Origin: SHVO01 sp041905795
GTDB lineage: Bacteria; Pseudomonadota; Alphaproteobacteria; Rhodospirillales; Rhodospirillaceae
Direction of reading: 5' to 3'
Assembly: GCA_041905795.1 (NCBI GenBank)
Contig: JAYRKL010000009.1
Location: forward strand, 1 to 64,000
Length of the DNA: 64,000 bases
Shown here one piece after another: positions 25,539-34,808 of this stretch. A model generated the notes under the pieces. The model ran no database searches. It worked only from the letters and a program-made list of their open reading frames with translations, and had not been told where the DNA came from. Position 1 is the first letter of the stretch. Each line of letters begins with the position of its first letter. A program made the position numbers and the translations under genes.

Positions 25539-25805
25539 ATGACTCATTTCCTGGTCACCGACGAGAATCCATCCGGCCATCGGCTGGAAGACATCCTCAT
25601 GCTGATCCGCAAGGACATCCTGACTCGCGCCTTGAAGATCGCCGACGATCGCCGGCCCGAGGCGACGCATGTCATGAAGAACAACATGCGCATCCTCGAC
25701 CTGATCTCGGACGCCATCAGCCTGGCCGAGGATTCAAGCCGTGTGCTCGACAAGGCCTTCGGCAATGTCGCGAAGGGCGGCCCGCCCCGAATCGGCACGG
25801 CCTGA
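25539..25805 (+). CDS. Small hypothetical protein downstream of the hybrid kinase
   Basis: 88 residues, preceded by a good ribosome site (AGGGGATAAA). It reads as a mostly helical soluble protein: MTHFLVTDENPSGHRLEDIL, then alternating charged/hydrophobic segments, and a Gly/Pro tail. No signal peptide, Cys or known motif; I do not recognise the family. It follows the hybrid kinase after the repeat element, about 160 bases downstream, and could be a small partner or antagonist of it (inference from position only). Its stop lies two bases from the stop of the convergent glycosyltransferase. Confidence 0.6.
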   Translation: MTHFLVTDENPSGHRLEDILMLIRKDILTRALKIADDRRPEATHVMKNNMRILDLISDAISLAEDSSRVLDKAFGNVAKGGPPRIGTA

Positions 25806-25807
25806 AA

Positions 25808-27463
25808 TCAGGGTTTCGGGTTCTTCCTCAGGTCGACGGCGTAGCCCAGGGCGACGCCGTTGCGCTGCACCGAAGACACCGCGTCCTTGGGATTCTCGAA
25901 GTGCTCGCGGCACGGCGGGTCGTTGGTGCCCACCAGATAGTCGGCGTCGGCGCGCTTCTCCGCGATCTCCATGCCCTTGGGCAGGTAGTAGGCCACCGAC
26001 ATGCGGTCGCCGCAGACAAATACCTTGGGCACGGCGGGCGCATCGGGTTGCCGCTTGATATAGGCGGCAAGGCCCTTGGTGACCTCGCCCAGGGAGGTTC
26101 CCCAGTAATCGAGTTCGAAACTCTTCTCGGCGCCCTCGATCCCGCCTTCGAGCAGGTTGAAGGAGATATATTCGTAAGGGTGAAGCTTGATCATTTCCGC
26201 CCCTTGCCAGGCCAGGCTCGCCGTGACGCCGGCGGCGACCATGGCCGCGACGGCCGTGCGCCGCGTCCAGGCCGCGGTGAACAGGTGCTCCAGGCCGATG
26301 GCGCCGAGGATCACCAACGGCGGCACCACGAACAGGAAGTGGCGCAGGCCGTTGTAGACCACGGGGCGCAGGATCGCGAAACCGAGCAGCGGCACCAGGG
26401 CGGCCAGGACCACCATGGCGTACTGGCGCACCTTCATGTCGCGCGGATCGAGGTCGGCGCGGCGGACGTGAAGCGCGGCGAACACAAGGGCGGCGGCAAG
26501 GCCGGCGAGGACGTGCTCCGGCAGCTGGAAGAACAAGAGGCGGTTAAGATAGACCGGCGGCAGGTCGGTCGAAGGCACCAGTTCGCCCATCCACAGCACT
26601 TTGGGCTGCCAGGTGAAATGCGAGAAGGTCTCGAGCGCGTCGATGATGTTGAGGGGCGCCGTCACCGACCACGGCCAGAAGAACGCCATGATCGCAAGGC
26701 TCAGCGGCAGCACCACCGCCACCGGCAGGCAGAGCCTGTAGAAGCCGCGCAAGGCCGGCGCCGGCGCGCGGGCGCGCAGCCACGCCAGGGCCAGGTAAAT
26801 GGCGCCGAGATACACGATCAGCGCGAAGGCCATCACCCGCGTGCCCAAGGCCAGCCCCAGGAAGACGGCGAACCCGATCAGCGCCTTGCGTTCGGGGGCG
26901 TCGGGATTGGCGAGGATGCGGCAGGCGTAATAGAGCGCCCACAGGGTCAGCCAGGCAAACGGGCTGTCCTTGGGGTTGATGAAACCATGTCCGTACAGGA
27001 GCGGCGTGGCGGCCAGGCACACCAGGGCGACCAGGCCCGCGCGCCGGCCGGCCAGCAACTCGGCCAGCCGCCAGCCGCCCAGGAGCCCGCCGACGAACAC
27101 CAGGCCCCCCAGCAGGTGCCGGGTCTCGTATTCGCCGAACGGCGAGACCATGTTGGCGACGGCCGCCAGCATGTCGAACAGGCCGCCGTAGAGGTAAAGA
27201 TTAACGTAGGACAGGGCGGACCGGTCCTGAAAGCCGGTCGCATACATGGCGATCAGCTTTTCGCCGTAGGTGTTCTGAAGCGTCTCGTCCCAGGAGATGC
27301 CGTAGTCGCGGAAGGTGAAAAGCACCAGCAGCGTGACCAGGCCGAGCACGCACCAGCCCGCCGCGGCGACCCAGTCCATGGGCGCGGCGTCCTGCCGGAC
27401 GGAGGCGTCGGCGACGTCGGTAGCCAAGCGAAGCCCTCCCCAGCTTACTTTTGGCGTGCTCAA
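25808..27463 (-). CDS. GT-C type integral membrane glycosyltransferase (ArnT/PMT-like)
   Basis: 551 residues with about ten to twelve hydrophobic segments spread from residue ~30 to ~430 and a soluble C-terminal part. The first extracytoplasmic loop has YGISWDET, the acidic motif expected of GT-C enzymes that use polyprenyl-phosphate sugars. An RHFLFVVPPLVILGAIG segment resembles family 39/83 members. It would transfer a sugar from a lipid-linked donor to a target on the periplasmic side. The start overlaps the deacetylase stop by four bases (ATGA); the product is the last step of a three-gene set. Sugar and acceptor unknown. The MSTPK start could be replaced by a later methionine, MDWVAAAG. 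Confidence 0.82.
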   Translation of the reverse strand: MSTPKVSWGGLRLATDVADASVRQDAAPMDWVAAAGWCVLGLVTLLVLFTFRDYGISWDETLQNTYGEKLIAMYATGFQDRSALSYVNLYLYGGLFDMLAAVANMVSPFGEYETRHLLGGLVFVGGLLGGWRLAELLAGRRAGLVALVCLAATPLLYGHGFINPKDSPFAWLTLWALYYACRILANPDAPERKALIGFAVFLGLALGTRVMAFALIVYLGAIYLALAWLRARAPAPALRGFYRLCLPVAVVLPLSLAIMAFFWPWSVTAPLNIIDALETFSHFTWQPKVLWMGELVPSTDLPPVYLNRLLFFQLPEHVLAGLAAALVFAALHVRRADLDPRDMKVRQYAMVVLAALVPLLGFAILRPVVYNGLRHFLFVVPPLVILGAIGLEHLFTAAWTRRTAVAAMVAAGVTASLAWQGAEMIKLHPYEYISFNLLEGGIEGAEKSFELDYWGTSLGEVTKGLAAYIKRQPDAPAVPKVFVCGDRMSVAYYLPKGMEIAEKRADADYLVGTNDPPCREHFENPKDAVSSVQRNGVALGYAVDLRKNPKP

Positions 27464-28296
27464 GCTTCCGCGAAACGCGTCATTTTCAAGTTATGGGCCG
27501 TAAGGACTTCCCCTAAGCGCGGCCCTGCCAGGAATTCATACTCCACCGCGCGCTGCCTGTCCCAGGCGGCGAGCGGATCGTTGGCCTCGCCGGGGTGGCA
27601 CAGGATCACATGGCGGGCCCCGCGCGCGGCCAGGAAGTGCGGGAACAGGGCGCCATAGTCCACGGGGTCGCGGGAAAACCCGTAGACGCCGCTGAAACCA
27701 TTATTGAGCCGGTCCGTGAGGTCGCCGGCGGCGGCCGCGAAGCCGCGGCCCAGGGCGGCGATGAACCCGGCCTTGGCCACCGACACCCCGCGCCGGGAAA
27801 TGGCGCCGAAACCGTCGTGCACATTGCGCAGCCATGGCCGGTGGCTCAAGGTCCGGGCTTTGGCCAGCACCACTTTCCTGATCCCGGGCAGGACGTGGGT
27901 ATGCAGATGGCCGTCGATGTGGTCCGGCGGCCGGCCCATGACCCGGATGAACGCCTCAAGCTGGGCATCCAACTCCGCGGCGATCTCGTCCAGCGCCAGG
28001 GTGCCGGCGTAGCTCTTGGCGATAAGGCGGCCGATGGAGGGCAGGCGCCCGTCCGGCGCCATGCGCGGCATGGGGGTGAGGGGAGTTTCGTCCACCAGGG
28101 TCAAGTGCAGGCCGATATCGACCTTGCCCTCGACCTCCTTGAGCCGGCGGCCGTGCTCGGGCCACAGCTTTGATGCACACATGCAGCTCAAGGCCGAGAT
28201 GCGGCCGTTCTTTGCAAGGTCGAGGATGGCGCGGCTGACCGGCGCGCTCAGGCCATAGTCATCGGCGCACAGCACGAAGGCGCCAGGCACAACCAT
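27460..28296 (-). CDS. YdjC/ChbG/HpnK-family carbohydrate deacetylase
   Basis: 278 residues. Family motifs: CADDYGLS near the N-terminus (catalytic and metal Asp), IGLHLTLVDETPL, and HIDGHLHTHVLPG with the metal-binding His residues. Members remove N-acetyl groups from amino sugars such as chitobiose or, in HpnK, from N-acetylglucosaminyl hopanoids. Placed between a polyprenyl-phosphate glycosyltransferase gene and a GT-C gene with short overlaps, it most likely deacetylates a lipid-linked amino sugar before transfer (inference). Cytoplasmic by lack of signal peptide. Confidence 0.87.
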   Translation of the reverse strand: MVVPGAFVLCADDYGLSAPVSRAILDLAKNGRISALSCMCASKLWPEHGRRLKEVEGKVDIGLHLTLVDETPLTPMPRMAPDGRLPSIGRLIAKSYAGTLALDEIAAELDAQLEAFIRVMGRPPDHIDGHLHTHVLPGIRKVVLAKARTLSHRPWLRNVHDGFGAISRRGVSVAKAGFIAALGRGFAAAAGDLTDRLNNGFSGVYGFSRDPVDYGALFPHFLAARGARHVILCHPGEANDPLAAWDRQRAVEYEFLAGPRLGEVLTAHNLKMTRFAEA

Positions 28297-28304
28297 CGTC
28301 AGGG

Positions 28305-29318
28305 TCAGACCAGGTCTTTGATATGACGGTCGCGGGCGCGCGTGAGCGCGCCGGCGTTCTCGGCGGCGGCGCGGCTGACCAGGTCGCGCACCAGATACAA
28401 CGGCCGGCCTTTGACCTCCTCGTAGATGCGGCCCAGGTAGAGGCCCATGAGGCCGAGCTGCAGCAGGATCAGGCCGGACAACGCCAGCGTGGAAACGATG
28501 ATGGTGGCGAAGCCCGGGGTATCGACGCCGAGCAGGAGGGTGCGGCCCAGGAAGTAGAAGCCCGAAGAGATGGAGATCGCGGCGAAGGCCGCACCCACCA
28601 CCACCGCCATTTTCAGGGGCGCGGTGGAGAACGAGAGCAGGCCGTCGAAAGCCAGCGCGAACAGCCGCGCCGGCGAGAACGAGCTTTTGCCGGCGGCGCG
28701 GCTGACCACGTCGAATTCCACCGGGATCGACTTGAAGCCGACCCAGGAATAGATGCCCTTCATGAACCGCGCGCGTTCACGCATGCGGCGGATAGCTTCC
28801 ACCACCTTGCGGTCCATCAGGCGGAAATCGCCGGCGTCGGGCGTGATCGGCGTGCTGGAGAGCGAATTGAACACCCGGTAGAAGGCGCGCGACGCCGCGC
28901 GGCGGGTGGCGCCGTCGTCGCTGCGGTCGCGGCGCACGCCGTAAACGATGTCATAGCCCTCGCGCCAGCGGCGCAGGAACACCGGGATCGTCTCCGGCGG
29001 ATGCTGCAGGTCGCCGTCCATGATGATCACCGCGTCGCCTTCGGCCACATCGAGGCCGGCGGTGATGGCGATCTCCTTGCCGAAATTGCGCGACAGGTCG
29101 ACCAGGGTGAGAGTCTCATGGACACCGCGCCAGCCGACCATCTTGTCCCAGGTCTGGTCGGTGCTGCCGTCGTTCACCAGGATGATCTCGGCGTTCAGGC
29201 CCTCGGCCTCCAGCACCTGCCGGACGCGCGGGATCAGCGCATCGATCGACCCCTGCTCGTTGTAGAGGGGGATGACGATCGACAGCAGCGACGGGGTACG
29301 CGGGTCGCGAGGCAACAT
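28305..29318 (-). CDS. Family 2 glycosyltransferase, polyprenyl-phosphate sugar synthase type (ArnC/GtrB-like)
   Basis: 337 residues from the ATG at 29318, chosen because GGAG lies just upstream and the fold begins LLSIVIPLYNEQGSI; a longer frame adds 22 residues. Seen: the donor-site IIMDGDLQHPPETI, GDFRLMDRKVVEAI, and two C-terminal membrane segments ending LGRIYEEVKGRPLYLV, the hallmark of the DPM1/ArnC/GtrB branch. It would load a nucleotide-activated sugar on undecaprenyl phosphate at the inner face of the membrane. First gene of the minus-strand set with the deacetylase and GT-C transferase. Confidence 0.88.
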   Translation of the reverse strand: MLPRDPRTPSLLSIVIPLYNEQGSIDALIPRVRQVLEAEGLNAEIILVNDGSTDQTWDKMVGWRGVHETLTLVDLSRNFGKEIAITAGLDVAEGDAVIIMDGDLQHPPETIPVFLRRWREGYDIVYGVRRDRSDDGATRRAASRAFYRVFNSLSSTPITPDAGDFRLMDRKVVEAIRRMRERARFMKGIYSWVGFKSIPVEFDVVSRAAGKSSFSPARLFALAFDGLLSFSTAPLKMAVVVGAAFAAISISSGFYFLGRTLLLGVDTPGFATIIVSTLALSGLILLQLGLMGLYLGRIYEEVKGRPLYLVRDLVSRAAAENAGALTRARDRHIKDLV

Positions 29319-29646
29319 CGCTCCAGAATCCTTTATGACGCCGGCATTTCTATGGCGCCGGTCTGAAGGCAAGCTTGCACGCAAGATGCCGCCGCCTAGA
29401 CCGCGGTTATATCCGGTAGGTTCTTACGGTTACTGAAGAATTTGCCCGATTCCCGTCCCGCCGCGCGAGGGGGAAAATCGCCTGCGGCCGGGGTGCCCTG
29501 CCGGCGCGCCCCTAGATCCCGCCCGCGCCGGCGCGGCAAAATAACCCGCCCGCGCGCCGCGGAGCGCCTGATCATTGTCCTGATGTGGCGCATCGGGTAA
29601 AAGCCCGCGATCCCTTTCCCGTTACCCCAGACCGGTCCGCAAAACA
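29319..29646. other. Divergent intergenic region between the GT2 gene and ettA
   Basis: 328 bases that must hold promoters for both directions. It is GC-rich in the centre (29500-29570, many CGCGCC words). I see no convincing -35/-10 pair and no coding potential; an 85-codon minus-strand frame here has no family match and runs into the ettA start. ettA has no strong ribosome site before its ATG. Confidence 0.5.
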
Positions 29647-31326
<1,680 letters not shown>

Positions 31327-31338
31327 GGCGTTCGCACC

Positions 31339-32319
31339 ATGAAGATCGTCATCACCGGCGGCACGGGTTTCCTGGGCTTACGGCTCGCGCGCCAAATCCT
31401 GGCCCATGGTTCGGCGACCGCGCCGTCGGGGAGGAAAGAACCGGTCGACGAGATGGTGCTGTTCGACGTGGTGGTGCCGGACAAGCGGCCGGAAGGCCTC
31501 GACGGCCGGGTCAAGATCGTCGCCGGCGAGATCGCCGACGAGAAGGCGGTGGCGGCCCTGATCGACCGCGAGGACATCGGCGTCTATCACCTGGCCTCGG
31601 TGGTCAGCGGCGGCGCGGAACAGGACTTCGGCCTGGCGCTCCGGGTCAATCTCTACGGCCACCTGCATCTCCTGGAAGCCATCCGCAAACTCGGCTCCCG
31701 GCCGCGTTACCTGTTCTCCAGCTCCATCGCCGCGTATGGCGGCAAGGCCATGCCGAGCCAGGTCACCGACCAGACCAAGCAGACGCCCCAGACCACCTAC
31801 GGCATGACCAAGGCGGTGGGTGAGCTATTGGTGAACGACTACACCCGCAAGGGCTTCATCGACGGCCGCACCGCCAAGCTGCCCGGCGTGATCGTGCGCC
31901 CGGGCAAGCCCAACAAGGCCGCCTCCAGCTTCATCAGCGCCGTGATCCGCGAACCCTTGAGCGGCATCGACTACGTCCTGCCGGTGCCGACGGACCTGCA
32001 TATGCCGGTCGCCGGCTACCGGACGGTCGTTTCGGCCATGGAGGCTTTGTTTGAAGCGGACGGCGCGAAGCTCGGCGACGACCGTGCCGTGAACCTGCCG
32101 AATCTCGGCATCACCGTCGCCGACATGATCGCGGCGCTGAAGCGCGTGGCCGGGGACCGCAAGTTGGGAAAGATCGACGTGCAGCCCGATGCGTTCGTGA
32201 TGTCGATCGTCGCCGGCTGGCCCGCGCATCTCGACGCCGCGCGCGCCGAAGCCATGGGCCTGCCCAAGGACAAGTCCCTGGACGACGTCATCCGCGCCTA
32301 TATGGAAGATTATCTCTAA
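31339..32319 (+). CDS. denD: D-erythronate dehydrogenase-like NAD-dependent epimerase/dehydratase
   Basis: 326 residues of the extended SDR superfamily: GGTGFLG (~7-13), catalytic YGMTK, SSSIAAYGG, and family blocks LASVVSGGAEQDF, KLPGVIVRPGKPNKAASSF and VPTDLHMPVAGYRTVV that match the DenD group. DenD oxidises D-erythronate to 2-oxo-D-tetronate. No DenK, OtnC or OtnI partners are adjacent, so a different sugar-acid or nucleotide-sugar substrate is possible. Ends 31 bases before the convergent mlaC stop. Confidence 0.78.
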   Translation: MKIVITGGTGFLGLRLARQILAHGSATAPSGRKEPVDEMVLFDVVVPDKRPEGLDGRVKIVAGEIADEKAVAALIDREDIGVYHLASVVSGGAEQDFGLALRVNLYGHLHLLEAIRKLGSRPRYLFSSSIAAYGGKAMPSQVTDQTKQTPQTTYGMTKAVGELLVNDYTRKGFIDGRTAKLPGVIVRPGKPNKAASSFISAVIREPLSGIDYVLPVPTDLHMPVAGYRTVVSAMEALFEADGAKLGDDRAVNLPNLGITVADMIAALKRVAGDRKLGKIDVQPDAFVMSIVAGWPAHLDAARAEAMGLPKDKSLDDVIRAYMEDYL

Positions 32320-32350
32320 AGGCCAGGTTCTAAAGATCAGGCTCTAAAGA

Positions 32351-32983
32351 TCAGGCCGGCTGCTGGCTCTTCAGCGTGTCGACCTGCTGCTTGAGCTGGG
32401 TGATCAGGCCCGGCACGCCGCCGTTCTGCGCGATGATATTGGCGTATTCGTTGCGGTAGGTGATCGCCATGCTGACGCCGCCGACGATCACGTCCACGAC
32501 TTTCTGGCCGTCGGCGCGCTTGCGCAGGCGCCAGTCCACGGCGAAGGAATCGCCGCCTTTGCCGACCACGGTGGATTTCACCAGCGACCCTTCGGCGCCG
32601 TCCGGGGCGCTGCCGGTCACTTTCAACGTCTGGCCGTTGTACTCCGAGAACCGCCGCGACCAGGTCAAGACGATCACGTCCTCGAACAGCGTGTCGAACG
32701 ACTGCTGGTCGGCCGGCGCAATGCCGCGGCTGAAGCGGCCCAGCACGAACTTGCCGATGGCCGGGATGTCGAAGTCGCGCAGGAACATCTCGCGGAAGCG
32801 CTTCTGCTTCTCGGCTTGCGCGATGGTCGCGGTCAGGATCTCGACGATGCCTTTTTGCGCGAAAGTTTCGACGAACTTGGCCGGATCGGAGGACTCCTGC
32901 GCCAACGCCAGGGACGGCGCCAGAGCTGCAGTGGAGAGCAGCAGAAGCAGATGCCTGCGCCGGATATTTTTATGGGGGAGCAT
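32351..32983 (-). CDS. mlaC: MlaC/Ttg2D-family phospholipid-binding periplasmic protein
   Basis: 210 residues from the ATG at 32983, which has GAGGA six bases upstream; a GTG 27 bases earlier would add nine residues. Signal peptide NIRRRHLLLLLSTAALAPSL with an RRRHL start, cleavage near ALAQES. Body: FVETFAQKGIVEIL, FDIPAIGKFVLGRFSRG and VVDVIVGGVSMAITYRNEYANII as in MlaC. It shuttles phospholipids between MlaA at the outer membrane and an inner-membrane Mla ABC transporter. The start lies inside the end of mlaA (14-base overlap). The mlaFED genes are not in the window. Confidence 0.9.
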   Translation of the reverse strand: MLPHKNIRRRHLLLLLSTAALAPSLALAQESSDPAKFVETFAQKGIVEILTATIAQAEKQKRFREMFLRDFDIPAIGKFVLGRFSRGIAPADQQSFDTLFEDVIVLTWSRRFSEYNGQTLKVTGSAPDGAEGSLVKSTVVGKGGDSFAVDWRLRKRADGQKVVDVIVGGVSMAITYRNEYANIIAQNGGVPGLITQLKQQVDTLKSQQPA

Positions 32984-33746
32984 CAAAGTCCTCGAGGGGT
33001 GCTGGCGCACCGTTGCGGATTTCGGAGGCGCGTTGCTGCCGGTAAGCGGACCGCAGCGCAGCGTAGTAGTCGATGGAGGATTTTCTCAACTCGGTCAGGG
33101 CGTCGATATTGTCGTCCATGGTCGCGAGGTAGAGCACGCCGAGATCGGTCCATGCGACCCAACCCTCGCTATGCCGGCCGCGGTCGTACCAGGCCAGAGG
33201 GTCCACCAGGAATGTGTCGACCGCGAGGCCGAGGCCGTCGCGGATCGTGCCGGGGCCGAACAACGGCACGTAGACATAGGACCCTTCGCCCACGCCCCAG
33301 GTGGCCAAAGTCTGGCCGAAATCCTCGGAATGGTAGGGAATGCCGAGTTTTTCGGCGACGTCGAAGAAGCCGAAGAACCCGATCGTCGTGTTGAGCACGA
33401 CCCGCGACACGGTCTGGCCGGCGCGCTTGGCCTGGCCCTGCAGGACGTCGTGCACGAAGGTCACCGGCGAGTGCAGGTTGTGTATGAAGTTGAGGATGCC
33501 CTTGCGGCCCGGCTCCGGCACGACCGTGCGGTAGGTCTTGAGGACCGGACGCACCAGCACGGTCTGGAGTCCGTCGTCGACCTTCATCATCGAGCGGTTG
33601 AGGGGTTCCAGGCGGTCGTTGTTCTCCTCGAAGGCGGCCAGCGCGGCCGGATCGGTGGGGCGCGTGGCGCAGGCCGGCAGGCCGGCCATGACCAGCACGG
33701 CCAGTGCGAGGCGGGCGAGGACGCGGGAGAAGAAGGGGTGGTTCAC
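32970..33746 (-). CDS. mlaA: MlaA/VacJ outer-membrane lipoprotein
   Basis: 258 residues with a GTG start. The lipoprotein signal ends in LPAC (Cys26). MlaA motifs: ENNDRLEPLNRSM, NTTIGFFGFFDVAEKLGI, EDFGQTLATWGVGEGSYVYVPLFGPGTIRDGLG and DPLAWYD. It extracts mislocalised phospholipids from the outer leaflet of the outer membrane and hands them to MlaC. Overlap with mlaC supports a two-gene operon. Confidence 0.95.
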   Translation of the reverse strand: MNHPFFSRVLARLALAVLVMAGLPACATRPTDPAALAAFEENNDRLEPLNRSMMKVDDGLQTVLVRPVLKTYRTVVPEPGRKGILNFIHNLHSPVTFVHDVLQGQAKRAGQTVSRVVLNTTIGFFGFFDVAEKLGIPYHSEDFGQTLATWGVGEGSYVYVPLFGPGTIRDGLGLAVDTFLVDPLAWYDRGRHSEGWVAWTDLGVLYLATMDDNIDALTELRKSSIDYYAALRSAYRQQRASEIRNGAPAPLEDFDAPP

Positions 33747-33858
33747 GGGGTGGGGTTCACTCTGAGACGGCGGGAAAGTCTAATCTTTTTAGCGATTTAT
33801 TGCCCCCCGGCAGCGCCACCGGAGTAACATACCGTCCCTTGAAAAAAAAGGCCTCGTC

Positions 33859-33926
33859 CCCCTAGGGGTATGGGGTAGAAGCACTCAATTGCGGGCTCCC
33901 GCAGCGGGACCCACCTATCCGGATAG
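33859..33926 (+). promoter_or_regulatory. Palindromes in the metF leader
   Basis: Upstream of metF there are CCCCTAGGGG (33859-33868), a small hairpin GCGGG-CTC-CCGC near 33891 and the perfect 12-base palindrome CTATCCGGATAG (33915-33926), which ends 17 bases before the GTG start. They could be an operator or leader structure. No known SAM or SAH riboswitch consensus was recognised. Confidence 0.3.
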
Positions 33927-33943
33927 CCCAGGAAGTAAGATCA

Positions 33944-34798
33944 GTGCCGACGCCGATCCAGGTCTCTTTTGAGTTTTTCCCGCCCAAGACCGACAAAATG
34001 GCCGAACAGCTGTGGGCGGCCATCGAGCGGCTGGCGCCGCTGCGGCCCAAATTCGTCTCGGTGACCTATGGCGCCGGCGGCTCCACCCGCGAGCGCACCC
34101 ATGAGGTTGTGGACAGACTCCAGCGCGAAAAGGGCGTGCAGGCCGCCGCCCACCTGACCTGCGTCGCCGCCACCCGCGCCGAGGTCGACGAGGTAGCGCG
34201 GCGGTACTGGCAGAGCGGTATCAAGCATATCGTCGCCCTGCGCGGCGATCCGCCGGAAGGCGAGGCCAAATACACTCCCCATCCCGGCGGCTACGGTTAC
34301 GCCACCGACCTGGTGGCGGGGTTGCGCAAGATGAACGACTTCGAGATCAGCGTCGCGGCCTATCCCGAGACGCACCCCGAGGCCAGAAGTCCGGAAGCCG
34401 ACCTCGACAACCTGAAGCGCAAGATCGACGCCGGTGCGACGCGCGCCATCACCCAGTTCTTCTTCGGCGCCGACGTCTACAAGCGCTTCCGCGACCGCGC
34501 CACCGCCGCCGGCATCAAGGTGCCGATCGTGCCGGGCCTGCTGCCGGTGTCCAACTTCACCCAGACCGTGAAGATCGCGGCCCGGTGCGGCGCCTCGGTG
34601 CCTAGGAACCTGCACGACCTGTTCGCCGGCCTGGAGGAGGATCCGGAGACCCGCAAGCTGATCGCCGCCACGGTCACCGCCGACCAGGTGCGGGATCTGC
34701 AGCGGGACGGCGTCACCGACTTCCATTTCTACACCCTGAACCGCGCCGATCTGACCTACGCCATCTGCCATATCCTCGGCCTCCGGCCGAAAGCGTAA
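33944..34798 (+). CDS. metF: 5,10-methylenetetrahydrofolate reductase
   Basis: 284 residues with a GTG start, close to the family's ~290. Seen: VSFEFFPPK at the N-terminus, VTYGAGGSTRERT, ALRGDPPEGEAKY, AAYPETHPEA and RAITQFFFGADVY. FAD-dependent reduction of methylene-THF to methyl-THF for methionine synthesis, in the cytoplasm. metH is not adjacent; instead uvrD starts about 10 bases downstream, so the two may be co-transcribed. Confidence 0.95.
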   Translation: MPTPIQVSFEFFPPKTDKMAEQLWAAIERLAPLRPKFVSVTYGAGGSTRERTHEVVDRLQREKGVQAAAHLTCVAATRAEVDEVARRYWQSGIKHIVALRGDPPEGEAKYTPHPGGYGYATDLVAGLRKMNDFEISVAAYPETHPEARSPEADLDNLKRKIDAGATRAITQFFFGADVYKRFRDRATAAGIKVPIVPGLLPVSNFTQTVKIAARCGASVPRNLHDLFAGLEEDPETRKLIAATVTADQVRDLQRDGVTDFHFYTLNRADLTYAICHILGLRPKA

Positions 34799-34808
34799 TA
34801 CCAAAGTG

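Noticed and set aside
33747..33943. SAM or SAH riboswitch upstream of metF
   Set aside because: I could not fit the conserved cores of known SAM-II, SAM/SAH or SAH classes to the leader.
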